From assembly GCA_965279065.1 (NCBI GenBank), contig OZ257134.1:4067223-4131222 (forward strand): a stretch of DNA of 64,000 bases, written 5' to 3'. The notes under the pieces are model-generated. The model made no database searches, was not told where the DNA came from, and saw only the letters and a list, made by a program, of their open reading frames with translations. Shown in pieces: positions 42,655 through 52,682 of this stretch. Origin of the DNA: JAKAXS01 sp965279065 (GTDB lineage: Bacteria > Pseudomonadota > Alphaproteobacteria > Rhizobiales > Hyphomicrobiaceae). How positions within the stretch are numbered: position 1 is the stretch's first letter; each line of letters opens with the position of its first letter. The position numbers and the translations under genes are program-made.

Positions 42655-43617
42655 ATGAGCGGCGGCCTTCTGGCATTGTTGGATGACGTAGCGGCATTGG
42701 CCAAGCTCGCTGCCGTGACGATCGACGATGCGGCCGCGCAGGCGGTGAAAGCCTCCGCCAAGGCCGCCGGCGTGGTGATAGACGATGCCGCCGTCACGCC
42801 GCGCTACGTCACCGGCCTGGCGGCCGCCCGCGAGTTGCCGATCATTGGCCGCATCGCACTGGGCTCCCTCAAGAACAAAATGGTCTTTCTCTTGCCGGCA
42901 GCGCTGGCTCTGTCCGCGTTTGCGCCATGGGCCATCACGCCCCTGCTGGTGGTCGGCGGCCTTTACCTCTGTTTTGAAGGCTACGAAAAGATCCACCACA
43001 TGCTGACGCACAGCGTCGACGCCGATGCAGGCAAGCTGGCTGCCGAGGCCGTGAAGGATTCCAAGACGCTCGAAGATCAGAAAGTTGCCGGCGCCATCCG
43101 CACCGATTTCATTCTTTCGGCCGAGATCATGGCCATCGCTCTGGCCAACATTGAGGCACCCACCATTGTCTCGCAGGCGATCGTTCTCGCGGTCGTGGCC
43201 CTTGCCATCACCGGCGGCGTCTATGGCGTCGTCGCCCTGATCGTGAAGGCGGATGATTTCGGACTTTATCTCGCGCGCCGCGGTGGGGGCCTATCCGGCG
43301 CGATCGGACGCGCCCTCGTCTACGGCATGCCACCATTCCTGCAGGTACTGAGCTTTGTGGGCACGCTGGCCATGCTCTGGGTCGGCGGCGGCATCCTGCT
43401 GCACGGCCTTGCAGAATTTGGTGTGGCGTGGCCCGAACACACGATCCATCACGCCGCCGAGGCGGTCGCCGGCGTCTTTCCTGTCGGCTCAGCCGTTGCG
43501 TCCTGGCTCGTCTCCGCCACGTGTGCGGCAGTCGTGGGCCTTGCAGCGGGCGCTCTCACAGCGATCGCCGCATCACCCTTTCTCGGCGGGGCCAAGGCGA
43601 CACGTCCGTCGCACTAG
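42655..43617 (+). CDS. DUF808 (YedI-like) multi-pass membrane protein
   Basis: The 320-residue protein starts MSGGLLALLDDVAALAKLAA and carries the DUF808 features DDAAVTPRYVTGL, ARELPIIGRIALGSLKNK and LCFEGYEKIHH. At least six hydrophobic segments are present, among them MVFLLPAALALSAFAPWAITPLL-like and the last WLVSATCAAVVGLAAGAL. Function is unknown. ATG 42655 has AAGGAAAT upstream. Confidence 0.9.
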   Translation: MSGGLLALLDDVAALAKLAAVTIDDAAAQAVKASAKAAGVVIDDAAVTPRYVTGLAAARELPIIGRIALGSLKNKMVFLLPAALALSAFAPWAITPLLVVGGLYLCFEGYEKIHHMLTHSVDADAGKLAAEAVKDSKTLEDQKVAGAIRTDFILSAEIMAIALANIEAPTIVSQAIVLAVVALAITGGVYGVVALIVKADDFGLYLARRGGGLSGAIGRALVYGMPPFLQVLSFVGTLAMLWVGGGILLHGLAEFGVAWPEHTIHHAAEAVAGVFPVGSAVASWLVSATCAAVVGLAAGALTAIAASPFLGGAKATRPSH

Positions 43618-43620
43618 CCC

Positions 43621-46600
43621 TCAGTTTGCGGGTTGGCGTGCCGCTGCCTCCAGTTCTTCCACCAGCAATCCGGTCTCGTGCGCCCGCGGCTTCGACAACG
43701 GCGCCAGGATGCGATAGGCGACCGGCCCGAGAAACAGCGTAAAGATGGTGGCAAAGCCCAGGCCGCCGATGATGACCCAGCCAAGCGCCAGCCGCGCTTC
43801 AGCGCCGGCGCCATGTGCAAAGATCAGCGGCAACGCACCAAGCACGGCAGCAGCCATCGTCATCATCACCGGCCTCAAGCGTGTGGTCGACGCTTCGCGA
43901 ATGGCATCGTCGACGCTTTCGCCCTCGTCACGCCGCTGGTTGGCGAACTCCACGATGAGGATGCCGTTCTTGGCCATGATACCCACCAGCAGCACCAGGC
44001 CGATCTGGCTGTAGACGTTCATCGTACCGCCCGACAGCAGGATCGCCAGCGTCGCCGCCGCCAGTCCGAACGGCACGGTGCACAGGATCACCAGTGCGCT
44101 CACCATGCTTTCGAACTGCGCCGCCAGCACCAGGAAAATGATCAGCAGGGCGATGCCGAACACGAAGGCCGTGTTCGCCGACGTCTCCGACAGCGTCTTT
44201 GCCTCGCCCAGCAGCAGGATCGACATGTCCTTTTCGATTGTTCCGGCAGCAACCTCGCGCATGGCGGCAACGGCGTCGCCCAGCACCATGCCTTCGTCGA
44301 GCTGCGCCGAGATTGGCACCGAACGCTGCCGGTCTTCGCGACCAAGGCTCGGAGCGATCGCCACCTCCTTGATCGAGACCAGCGACGACAGGGTGATGAA
44401 GTGCCCGTCGCCCGCTTTGACGAACAGGTTGCCCAGATCGGCCGAGTCGTTGATCGGCCGCCCGCCTGCCTTCACCTGTACCTCGACGATCTCGTCGCCG
44501 ATGAACAGGTCCGCGGCCTTCTGGTAGTCAATCATGGTGTTGATCAGGCTGGTGATCGTCTCGATCGGCACGCCCAGCTTGGTCGCCGCCTCGCGATTGA
44601 TCTGCACCGACAGCTGCGGTTGCGTCGTATCGTAGTCCGTCCGCGCATTGCGAAAGCCCGGAGTTGCCGACAGCTTGCTCGTCAGTTTCTCGGCTGCGTC
44701 GGCAAGCCGTCCATAGTCTGGTCCGGCGATGGCGAAGCGCAACCCTTGCCCGCCGCCGCGAATACCGAGGCTGTTGGCCGAACGCAGCGAGACCGACAGC
44801 CCGGGCACGCCTTGCAGCTTGTTCTGTAGCTCGCGTTGGATCTCCTGCTGCGACCGCGGCCGCTCACCCCACGGCGCGAGCGCCGCAACCACCGACGCAC
44901 GATTCGCACCCTGGCCGCCGACGGTCGTGAGGACACCCGTGATCTCACCGCTCTCCTTGTAGGGAGCCAGCGCATCTTCCACGCGCTGTGTTAGTTTCGA
45001 CATGTAGTCGAGGTTGGCGCCCTGCTGCGCGGTCAGCGAGATCTGCAGCACGCCGCGATCTTCAGACGGCGTTATTTCCTGCGGCAGAAGCTTATAGGCA
45101 CCCCAGCCAAGAGCGGCAAAGCCGAGGCACGCCAGAACCACGAGATAGCGCCCGCGCAGACACCAGTCCAGAATGCGCGCATACGCTGCGGCCAGTCCGC
45201 TGCCGAGCCGCGCAAACCAGCCGGGCTTCTCGCCCTCCTTCACCTGATGGTCTGCGCCGCCGAGCTTCGCGGCCAGCATCGGGCACACCGTTAGTGCCAC
45301 GATCGACGAGATCGACACCGAGAACGCCAGCACGAAACCGAATTCGGAAAACAGGTTGCCGACGATGCCCGGCATGAACGAGATCGGCACGAACACCGCG
45401 ACCAGCGTCGCCGTCGTCGCCAGCACGGCAAACACGATTTCGCGCGTGCCGATAACGGCCGCCGCGCGTGGGCCGGTACCCATGGCGCGATGCCGCGCGA
45501 TGTTCTCCACGACGATGATGGCATCGTCGACCACGAGCCCGGTGGCGATCACGAGAGCCAGCAGCGTCAGGATATTGATGGAGAATCCCGCCGCCCAGAC
45601 CGCCGCCAGCGTGCCGATGAGCGAGACGGGAATGGCGAACGCCGGCGCGATCGTCTCGCGGATCGAGCCGAGAAAGGCGTAGATGATCAGAATGACGATG
45701 ACCGTCGACAGGATGAGCGTGATCACCACTTCGCGGATCGACTCGCGGATGAAGATGGCGTCATCCGACGTGACGGCGATCGTCACGCCCTCCGGCAGCG
45801 TCTGCTGCAGCTCGGCGATGGCCGCTTTCACGCCTTCGGAGATGGCGATGGTATTTGCCTTGGCCTGACGGATGATCTCGACGCCGATGGCCGTCTTGCC
45901 GTCGAGCCGCGTGTAGGCCGTCGCTTCCTGGAACGCCCAGCGGACGAACGCAACGTCGCCGACCTTGGTCTGGGCATTGAGTTCCAGCCCGGCGACGTCC
46001 GCCGGTGTATCGATCGGCGCCTCGGCGCGCACCAGCAGCTGCTGCGTCGGGTTCTCGAGTGCGCCTGAAGGCGTGTTGACCGACGCTTTGCCGATGGCCG
46101 TGATCAAGTCGGCCAGGCTGATGCCGCGCGCCGCGAGCCCCGCCTGCGAGACGCGCACCTCGATCGTCTTGGCCCGCAAGCCGTACGAGTTGGCCGCGGC
46201 CACGCCCTCCACCGCCGCCAGGCGATCCTCGATGACGTTGTTCACGAGGTCCGTCAGCTCGCTCTCCGACAGCTTGTCGGAGGCCACCGCCATGCGGATG
46301 ATCGGCGACGCGTCGGCATCGGCCTTCACGACCCGCGGTTCGTCTTCCATGTCCTTGGGCAGCTGGTTGGTGACGCCAGCTACTGCGTCACGCACGTCCA
46401 TGGCAGCGGCCTGCAGGTCCGTGTCGGTCGAGAACTCGACGGCCACGCGGCTCGAGCCATACTGCGAGGTAGACGAAATGCTGGTGACGCCCTGCACGCG
46501 TGACACGGCACTCTCGACGATGGCGGTAATCTGCGCATCCATGCTCTCAGGCGTCGCGCCCGTGTAGGTCGAGCGCACCGTAACGACAGGCCGGTCGACG

Positions 46601-46782
46601 TCAGGCAGTTCGCGGATTTCGATCGATTGCACCGCGGCAATGCCGGCGATGATGACCAGGAGATTGAGCACCACCGCCAGGATCGGCCTGCGCACGAAGA
46701 CGCCGACCCAGCCACCGTCGTCGCCGGTGCGTGTGTGAGGGGAAGTATTAGGGCTGGAAGAGCTCATGTCGGCGGGATCCAT
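43621..46782 (-). CDS. RND efflux permease (AcrB family)
   Basis: The ~1053-residue inner-membrane pump subunit has twelve membrane segments and two large periplasmic loops. The proton-relay Asp pair lies in GLVVDDAIIVVENIARH and the conserved Lys in KNGILIVEFANQRR; the N-terminus shows FVRRPILAVVLNLLVIIAG. The start is uncertain: ATG 46782 or 46767, neither with a clear ribosome binding site. It follows its adaptor gene directly. No outer-membrane channel is encoded, so a TolC protein from elsewhere would be used. Confidence 0.94.
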   Translation of the reverse strand: MDPADMSSSSPNTSPHTRTGDDGGWVGVFVRRPILAVVLNLLVIIAGIAAVQSIEIRELPDVDRPVVTVRSTYTGATPESMDAQITAIVESAVSRVQGVTSISSTSQYGSSRVAVEFSTDTDLQAAAMDVRDAVAGVTNQLPKDMEDEPRVVKADADASPIIRMAVASDKLSESELTDLVNNVIEDRLAAVEGVAAANSYGLRAKTIEVRVSQAGLAARGISLADLITAIGKASVNTPSGALENPTQQLLVRAEAPIDTPADVAGLELNAQTKVGDVAFVRWAFQEATAYTRLDGKTAIGVEIIRQAKANTIAISEGVKAAIAELQQTLPEGVTIAVTSDDAIFIRESIREVVITLILSTVIVILIIYAFLGSIRETIAPAFAIPVSLIGTLAAVWAAGFSINILTLLALVIATGLVVDDAIIVVENIARHRAMGTGPRAAAVIGTREIVFAVLATTATLVAVFVPISFMPGIVGNLFSEFGFVLAFSVSISSIVALTVCPMLAAKLGGADHQVKEGEKPGWFARLGSGLAAAYARILDWCLRGRYLVVLACLGFAALGWGAYKLLPQEITPSEDRGVLQISLTAQQGANLDYMSKLTQRVEDALAPYKESGEITGVLTTVGGQGANRASVVAALAPWGERPRSQQEIQRELQNKLQGVPGLSVSLRSANSLGIRGGGQGLRFAIAGPDYGRLADAAEKLTSKLSATPGFRNARTDYDTTQPQLSVQINREAATKLGVPIETITSLINTMIDYQKAADLFIGDEIVEVQVKAGGRPINDSADLGNLFVKAGDGHFITLSSLVSIKEVAIAPSLGREDRQRSVPISAQLDEGMVLGDAVAAMREVAAGTIEKDMSILLLGEAKTLSETSANTAFVFGIALLIIFLVLAAQFESMVSALVILCTVPFGLAAATLAILLSGGTMNVYSQIGLVLLVGIMAKNGILIVEFANQRRDEGESVDDAIREASTTRLRPVMMTMAAAVLGALPLIFAHGAGAEARLALGWVIIGGLGFATIFTLFLGPVAYRILAPLSKPRAHETGLLVEELEAAARQPAN

Positions 46783-46816
46783 GGCTAAGGCTGCGATGCT
46801 TGCCGTGCGGCAGTCG

Positions 46817-47884
46817 TCAGGAACCCTGTTGCTGTTTGACGCTCTGTCCGGCGCGCAGCAATCCACCGCCTTCGCTCACGACCTTGTCGCCGGCCTTCAG
46901 CGCCGCGTCGATGAACACGCGATCGCCGTCACGCGCGACGATGGCGGCGTCGACGCGCTCCACCGTTGCGTCATCCTTGAGCCGCCACACGTACGCGCCG
47001 GCTCGGTCCCACTGGATCGCCAGGCCGGGAACGACGGGCGCCTCGTTACCCGCAAGTTGCACACTGACGGAGAACGTCGAGCCCGGTATCAGCGCCGAAT
47101 CTGGATTGGGGATCTCACCGCGCACCGCCAGCGTCCGCGTGACGGGATCGATGCGCGTGCCGAACGCCTGCACCTTGCCATTGTAGATCTCGCCCGGACG
47201 CGCCACGAGGCTGGCCCGCATCGGCATGTCCAGCTTGATCGACGGCGCCGCCGCCTCGGGAACGGTGAACTCGATGATGATGGTCGAGCGGTCGTCGATT
47301 GACGCGATGGGATTGCCGACCGCCAGGTAGTCGCCGGTCTGCAGATTAGTGAGGCCCATGATGCCGGCGAACGGTGCCTTGATCGTCATCCGATCCAGGT
47401 CTTCGCGTGCCCGACGCAGCGCGGCATCGGCCACCTTAAGGGCCGTGTCTGCTTCGGCGCGAGTGACGCGCGACAGCGCATTCTCGTTGAGCTGCTTGTA
47501 GCGCTCGACCATGTCGAATGCTTGCGCCCTTTGCGCGTCCGCGGTCTCGACGGCGATGGACTCCGGCTCGGCGTTGAGCTTCAGGAGAACCTGTCCGGCC
47601 TCGACCTTGGCACCGCCCTCGAACAGAACCTGAGAGATGACCCCGGCGACGCGCGTTGTTAGTGTCACCTGCTGGCGCGCGCGGCCGGATCCGACGGCCG
47701 CCACGCGCTCGTTGATCTTTTCCGTCTTGACCTCGATGGCCGCGACCACGGGTGTCGTGTCGCCACCCCCGCGCCTGCGTTGCGCCTCAGCGCTCGACGG
47801 CATGACGATCACCGCCACGGCGAGGCACGCGATCAGGCTACGTCGCGTTTCAGCCCGCGCTCCGGCCGTCCAAAAATCGATCAT
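46817..47884 (-). CDS. RND efflux periplasmic adaptor subunit
   Basis: The 355-residue membrane-fusion protein has a signal sequence (ACLAVAVIVMPSSAEA), a lipoyl/barrel-sandwich region (GVISQVLFEGGAKVEAGQVLLKL), an alpha-helical hairpin (RAQAFDMVERYKQLNENALS) and beta-barrel (TIKAPFAGIMGLTNLQTGDYL). It links the permease to an outer-membrane channel. ATG 47884 has GGGGGACC upstream; the frame extending to 48031 is not needed. It is upstream of the permease gene. Confidence 0.92.
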   Translation of the reverse strand: MIDFWTAGARAETRRSLIACLAVAVIVMPSSAEAQRRRGGGDTTPVVAAIEVKTEKINERVAAVGSGRARQQVTLTTRVAGVISQVLFEGGAKVEAGQVLLKLNAEPESIAVETADAQRAQAFDMVERYKQLNENALSRVTRAEADTALKVADAALRRAREDLDRMTIKAPFAGIMGLTNLQTGDYLAVGNPIASIDDRSTIIIEFTVPEAAAPSIKLDMPMRASLVARPGEIYNGKVQAFGTRIDPVTRTLAVRGEIPNPDSALIPGSTFSVSVQLAGNEAPVVPGLAIQWDRAGAYVWRLKDDATVERVDAAIVARDGDRVFIDAALKAGDKVVSEGGGLLRAGQSVKQQQGS

Positions 47885-48241
47885 TCGGTCCCCCAATCCC
47901 GTCGCGAACCTGCCAGCGCTAGACTTGTGCCCGGCAAATCCCAACAGATCAACGTTAGGAGACGGCAGTTCCGTCGCTTGCCGCGCCCCGAACCGGATTT
48001 CGGCGGCTTCCTCGGCGTCGGAAACCCGCAAGGTTGCCGTCAGCTGGCCGACGCTGCGCTTCCGATCAAGGCCCGGTCCTCAATATGACGACCGACGAGC
48101 TTCGCGTAACGCCAGAATATCGCCCTGGCGAACCCGTAGTCGCCGCGTTTCCGGCTCCGTCGCTGTCGATGTCGCCAATCGCACCGGCGACGCCCAGATC
48201 ATCATCCGCAAGTAACCTGCGCCACTCGCAGGCTCGACGGC
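47885..48241. other. Gap upstream of the RND adaptor gene
   Basis: The 357 bp region separates the adaptor gene from the end of the sugar operon on the same strand. No convincing gene is seen. On the plus strand several frames carry short protein-like pieces (for example VAVDVANRTGDAQIIIRK ending near 48215), which may be chance or a frameshifted remnant. The pump promoter should lie here. Confidence 0.35.
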
Positions 48242-48982
48242 CTACTTCACGCGTTTGAGGTAGCCCGAGGGTGCAACCGTGATGAGCAGCTTGTTGTCGA
48301 TCTGTCGATCGACTTCGAACTCGGGATGACTTGCCACGAAAGTCTTGGCCGCCGTCATCGCATTGTCACCCGGGCCCCAGGGCCGGTCGGCCGACGCCTC
48401 GGCGGGAAGATTTTCGATCACGGTATCGAACACGACGCAGTAGCTGCCCACAGTTACGAAGGACGCGTATGCGTTCAACTCGGCCAGCACGTGATCGTGC
48501 GTGTGATTGCTGTCGAGGCACACCAGCACCCGCTGTTTGGCCGAGACCGTCTCCGCGACTTTCGCGACGACATCGGGGGCAATACTCGATCCCTCGATCA
48601 TGCGGATGCGCCGGCTCATCGGATGTGCCTCGATGGCCGCGCGATTGTGGCTGCGAATGTCAATATCGATGCCGATAACTTGCGCGTCCGCGGGACCGCC
48701 GCAGGCAGCGACGAGTTCCAGCATCGACGCCGTGAAGATCAACGAGCCGCCATGCGCGATACCCGTCTCGATGACGAGATCAGGCTGGATTGCCCAGATC
48801 AATTCCTGCATCGCCACGATGTCTTGCGGATATTGAATGATCGGACGTCCGAGCCAGGAAAAATTGTAGGAGTACTGGGCCGCCACCGACGTCACGACAA
48901 ACTCGTCGCTGACCCGTTTCAATTCGGCATTGCTGCCGTTGGCCGAGATTCGTTCGCGCCGCTCGTCTTCGAATTTGGTCAT
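48242..48982 (-). CDS. Cephalosporin hydroxylase (CmcI)-like family protein
   Basis: The 246-residue protein has a Rossmann-type SAM/nucleotide fold: PDLVIETGIAHGGSLIF, VIGIDIDIRSHNRAAIEAHP, VLVCLDSNHTHDHVLAELN and VVFDT. CmcI-like proteins are found in polysaccharide operons and are probably methyltransferases. Its ATG overlaps the stop of the preceding methyltransferase by 4 bp, making it the last gene of the CDP-sugar operon. The substrate is inferred to be a sugar, but this is not shown. Confidence 0.85.
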   Translation of the reverse strand: MTKFEDERRERISANGSNAELKRVSDEFVVTSVAAQYSYNFSWLGRPIIQYPQDIVAMQELIWAIQPDLVIETGIAHGGSLIFTASMLELVAACGGPADAQVIGIDIDIRSHNRAAIEAHPMSRRIRMIEGSSIAPDVVAKVAETVSAKQRVLVCLDSNHTHDHVLAELNAYASFVTVGSYCVVFDTVIENLPAEASADRPWGPGDNAMTAAKTFVASHPEFEVDRQIDNKLLITVAPSGYLKRVK

Positions 48983-50052
48983 TGTGTCACCGAAATATAG
49001 TTCAGGCGATTGCCGGACATCGTCTTGATCTCGGGCAGATAGTTGTTGTTCATCACGAATACCGTGGCGCCGTCGGGCAACCTCGCGTTGGCCGCCTCCG
49101 GCGACAGGATTTCCAGGCCGCTGGCGGCCATGAACTTTCCTTGTTTGGCCGGGTTGAGATCGATGGCGAACGTCGGCTCCAGGCCACGGCGCTGCATCAG
49201 TAGCGAAAAGATCACGCCTTTGGAGGCTCCGCCCCACACCGCGATCTGTTGCGCCGGCTGCTGACGCGAGGCCCGTAGAACGCTCGCGAAATCCGAAACG
49301 GTTCCGAGGAAATCCGCGTTGAACTCGTAGACGTCCGACGGCTCTCGTTGCGGATCCTGCAAACTCGCCAGCTCCGCCACCACGAAGATGTACTGCCCGC
49401 CGAAAAAAGCACCGGCTTCTAGAATGCTGCCGAATATCCGCTTGAAGTCGTCGAGCCGGAAGTAGTTGACGTGCTCGTAGAAGACGTCGAACCACGCATT
49501 GTTGGCCTTGATCCAATCGACGCTCGGGACTTCGATGTACACGAGGCCGCCGCCGTTCACGTCACGCACGTGCTTCAGGAAAGCGATCGGGTCAGGGATG
49601 TGCTCCAGGACGTGTCGCAGGACGACACCGTTCCGGCTGAGGTTCAGCTTGTCGCTGAAGTACTCCTTGATGATCGACGGATCGTCGCCTTCGTACGTCG
49701 GATCGACGCCTGTCACGGCGTGACCGGCGTCGCGCAACATCTGCATGAACAGGCCCTTGCCGCAGCCGACCTCGATGATCGGCCGGCTGGCCAGGTGACG
49801 CGAGACGATGTCGCGCGCTTCCAGCAGGTGCCGCTGGAACGCGTCGCTCACGCCTTGCTCGTTCTGGTAGTCGGCGCTGTAGTCGACGAGCGTGGGATCG
49901 AATGCGGCATTGCGGATGAGGCCGGTGCTGGCGTCCTGGCGGATCTCGATGTCACCCTTCGGGCAACCGACTGCTGCCTCGCGGCTCGCATACATTTTGT
50001 TCTGGAACACGGGAAACCCCGCTTCCGTGTAGATCGGCTTAAGGCTGTGCAT
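48979..50052 (-). CDS. SAM-dependent methyltransferase with C-terminal Methyltransf_14-like domain
   Basis: The 357-residue protein shows PVFQNKMYASREAAV near the N-terminus, the SAM-binding motif IEVGCGKGLFMQML, and HVLEHIPDP. Its C-terminal half resembles NDP-sugar C-methyltransferases (IAVWGGASKGVIFSLLMQ, VMNNNYLPEIK). Unlike the neighbouring enzyme it lacks the N-terminal zinc cysteines. ATG 50052 overlaps the epimerase stop by 14 bp. It probably acts on the same sugar. Confidence 0.85.
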   Translation of the reverse strand: MHSLKPIYTEAGFPVFQNKMYASREAAVGCPKGDIEIRQDASTGLIRNAAFDPTLVDYSADYQNEQGVSDAFQRHLLEARDIVSRHLASRPIIEVGCGKGLFMQMLRDAGHAVTGVDPTYEGDDPSIIKEYFSDKLNLSRNGVVLRHVLEHIPDPIAFLKHVRDVNGGGLVYIEVPSVDWIKANNAWFDVFYEHVNYFRLDDFKRIFGSILEAGAFFGGQYIFVVAELASLQDPQREPSDVYEFNADFLGTVSDFASVLRASRQQPAQQIAVWGGASKGVIFSLLMQRRGLEPTFAIDLNPAKQGKFMAASGLEILSPEAANARLPDGATVFVMNNNYLPEIKTMSGNRLNYISVTQ

Positions 50053-50899
50053 GCTCGGAGCCCATGATCTGTTGCAGTTTGCTCGCATCGCCCCAGAAGG
50101 CGAACGGTTCATACGCGGGATATGGATAGCGTCCCAAATCGGGCGTGATCGACCAGTTGTTCTCTTTGATCCAGCCTTCGACGAGTGATCGCACGGTTCG
50201 CGGAGTTCCCGAACATACGTTGACGATCCCGAGATCAGCGTCCGTCAAGCCGAGAGTTACGATCACGCGCGCCACGTCAGCGACGTCGGAAAAATCGCGC
50301 ACCTGCTCGCCGCCCGACATGGGGAACGCCGCCGCCCCCGCCGCCACGGCCGCCTGCAGCTGGCTGTAGAGCGATTTTGGATTTTGCCCATCGCCGAACA
50401 GATAAAACAGCCGCGCCCAAACCAGTTCGAAAGGTTTCGCCGTTTGGCGGAACTCCAGCATTTGGCGCAATGTGTTTTTCGCGAAGCCATAGGGCGTATG
50501 CGGCGCCGCAATGGCGTCTTCACGAAGTGCGCCGCTGATACTGCCGTACTCCAGGCACGTCCCGGCAACCACCACACGCTTCAAACCCTGGGTCAGTAGC
50601 GCGTCCAGAAATCGGTACTGGATGGGAAGTTCAACCTCGACGTGGCTGTTGGATTCGTAGTTCGGCAGCCCACCCCAGGCGAGATGAATAAGCGTCCTCG
50701 GGCGTCCAAGCTTCTCGTACAGGCCGTCGAGCGCTCCGTCATCCGCCATGTCGAACTGGACAGCGCGAAATCCGCCCGCCGCCGTATCGAGCCCACGACT
50801 GTTCGCAATCAGTGTCGCTGCCACGCCGCGTCGTTGCAGCTCCTTTGTGACGGAGCGGCCGATGAAGCCGGAGGCGCCCGAAACTGCGATCTCGGTCAT
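50039..50899 (-). CDS. NAD-dependent epimerase/dehydratase (NDP-sugar 4-ketoreductase or epimerase)
   Basis: The 286-residue short-chain protein has the Rossmann motif VSGASGFIGRSV, the catalytic-type YGFAKNT (Tyr-x3-Lys) and LIHLAWGGLPNY. It probably reduces or epimerises the keto sugar made by the upstream enzymes. ATG 50899 overlaps the preceding methyltransferase stop by 4 bp; the frame up to 50992 is discarded. Confidence 0.85.
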   Translation of the reverse strand: MTEIAVSGASGFIGRSVTKELQRRGVAATLIANSRGLDTAAGGFRAVQFDMADDGALDGLYEKLGRPRTLIHLAWGGLPNYESNSHVEVELPIQYRFLDALLTQGLKRVVVAGTCLEYGSISGALREDAIAAPHTPYGFAKNTLRQMLEFRQTAKPFELVWARLFYLFGDGQNPKSLYSQLQAAVAAGAAAFPMSGGEQVRDFSDVADVARVIVTLGLTDADLGIVNVCSGTPRTVRSLVEGWIKENNWSITPDLGRYPYPAYEPFAFWGDASKLQQIMGSEHAQP

Positions 50900-52122
50900 C
50901 CTATCTCCAACGTCGGCACGGCCGTCACGAACCGCGCGCCCCAGTCTCGTGCGAAGCCCAGCTGCCCAATGATCTCGGTCTTCAGGTTCCACGGGAAGAT
51001 CACGATGAAGTCGGGCCGCTGCCGACGCAGTTCCTCGTCGTCGACGATCGCGATGCGGCTGCCGGGCAGGAAGCGGCCCTGCTTCGCCGGGTTCTTGTCG
51101 ACCACGAATTGGACCAAGTCTCCGCGCACCCCGGCGTAGTTCAGAAGCGTGTTGCCCTTGGCCGCGGCACCATAGCCGGCCACGGTCTTTCCATCCCGTT
51201 TCGCATCGAGCAGGAACCGCACGAAGCCGTCCTTGACGGCATTGGTCCGCGCCTGAAACCCAGAATAGAACGCCGCCGACGCAACGCCCACTCCGGCTTC
51301 CCGCGTCCGCAGGGCGTCAAGCCGTTCGCTTGCTGGCCGTCTTCCCGTGTCGGAGCGCTGGGCAAAAACGCGAAGGCTGCCGCCATGCGTGGGCAGCTCC
51401 TCGACATCGAACAATGCCAGCCCGTTGGCCTTGAACACGCCTTCGACCGCCGTCAGAGACAGATACGAAAAGTGCTCGTGATAGATCGTGTCGAACTGGC
51501 AACCGTCGATGAGGTTGACGAGCCAGGGAAACTCGAACGTCGCGACACCGTCCGGCTGGAGCAGGTCCGCGAAGCCGGCCACGAAGTCGTTGATATCGGG
51601 CACGTGCGCCAGCACGTTGTTGGCCGCCATGAGATCGGCAGCCTTGCCCTCCGCCTTCAGCCGCGCGGCAAGCTGTCGCCCGAAGAACTCCTGAACGATC
51701 GGAATGCCTTTCCGGCGCGCCGCGTCCGCCGTGCTCGCTGTCGGTTCAACTCCGAGACACGGAATGCCGCGTGCCGTCACGTACTGCAGCAGGTAGCCGT
51801 CGTTGGCCGCCACCTCCACCACGTGACTTTGCGGCGACAGGGCGAAGCGCACGACCATCTCGTCCACATAGCGCCGCGCATGATCGAGCCAGCTGGCGGA
51901 AAATCCGCTGAAGTAGGCATAGTCGGCGGCGAACAGCTCGTGGGCGTCGGCGAAGTCCTCGGTCTGAACCAGCCAGCAGCCCTCGCAGACGAGGACGCGC
52001 AGCGGAAACCACTTCTCCGGAGCCGACAGCTGGGCAGCCGTCAAATAGGCATTGGAGGGCGGTGAACTGCCCAGATCCAGCAGTTGCAGCGAAAGTTCGT
52101 GGCGGCAGTGCCGGCACTTCAT
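50896..52122 (-). CDS. Zinc-containing NDP-sugar C-methyltransferase (TylC3 type)
   Basis: The 408-residue enzyme has an N-terminal zinc site (C3, C6, C46, C49) with the hallmark LDLGSSPPSNAYL, a SAM domain (VVEVAANDGYLLQY, NNVLAHVPDINDF) and the C-terminal FVVDKNPAKQGRFLPG region. The active-site-like IYHEHFSYLS is present. This domain set is typical of 3-C-methyltransferases for 4-keto-6-deoxysugars, pointing to a branched sugar. ATG 52122 overlaps the epimerase stop by 4 bp. Confidence 0.9.
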   Translation of the reverse strand: MKCRHCRHELSLQLLDLGSSPPSNAYLTAAQLSAPEKWFPLRVLVCEGCWLVQTEDFADAHELFAADYAYFSGFSASWLDHARRYVDEMVVRFALSPQSHVVEVAANDGYLLQYVTARGIPCLGVEPTASTADAARRKGIPIVQEFFGRQLAARLKAEGKAADLMAANNVLAHVPDINDFVAGFADLLQPDGVATFEFPWLVNLIDGCQFDTIYHEHFSYLSLTAVEGVFKANGLALFDVEELPTHGGSLRVFAQRSDTGRRPASERLDALRTREAGVGVASAAFYSGFQARTNAVKDGFVRFLLDAKRDGKTVAGYGAAAKGNTLLNYAGVRGDLVQFVVDKNPAKQGRFLPGSRIAIVDDEELRRQRPDFIVIFPWNLKTEIIGQLGFARDWGARFVTAVPTLEIG

Positions 52123-52682
52123 ACGGAAAGCCCTGTGAAGCTCGCGTCGGCGTTGGGCAGGGCCGTGTCGCGATCGGACAGATCTGCGATCGGCGCTGGC
52201 CAGCGGATGCCGATGGCTGGATCTCGTACGTTCAAACCACTCTCGGCGCTCGGGACATACCGTGCCGTGTGAAAATATGCCATCTCGCAGTCGGGCTCCA
52301 GTGTCTGGAAACCGTGCGCAAATCCTTCCGGTATGATTAGCACGGCGCCGTTGTCGCCGCTGAGCAACTCTGCGTGCCATTGCAGAAAAGTGGGCGATCC
52401 CGAGCGCAGGTCGACGGCGACATCGAATACCGCGCCGCGCAGGCAGCTCACGATCTTGGTTTCTGCGTGGGGCGGCCGCTGATAGTGCAAGCCGCGCACG
52501 GTGCCTTGCCGCAATGTCAATGTGCGGTTGATTTGTTCAATTCGCCGATCGCCGAGATAGGGCGCCAGATCCTCGACGCAGTACATGCGCTCCAGAAATC
52601 CTCGCGCGTCGGCAATCCGCCGCTTCGTGAGCGCCACCAGCCCGTTCAAGGCCGTCTCGCGGATGTCGAAGCGGTCGGTCAA
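52119..52682 (-). CDS. dTDP-4-dehydrorhamnose 3,5-epimerase (RmlC)-family protein
   Basis: The 187-residue cupin has RGLHYQRPPHAETKIVSCLRG with the catalytic His, VFDVAVDLRSGSPTF, and GFAHGFQTLEPDCEMAYFHT. In this operon its substrate is more likely CDP-4-keto-6-deoxyglucose than the dTDP sugar. One-step 3- or 5-epimerisation is possible. It overlaps the C-methyltransferase and rfbG genes by 4 bp each. Confidence 0.9.
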   Translation of the reverse strand: MTDRFDIRETALNGLVALTKRRIADARGFLERMYCVEDLAPYLGDRRIEQINRTLTLRQGTVRGLHYQRPPHAETKIVSCLRGAVFDVAVDLRSGSPTFLQWHAELLSGDNGAVLIIPEGFAHGFQTLEPDCEMAYFHTARYVPSAESGLNVRDPAIGIRWPAPIADLSDRDTALPNADASFTGLSV

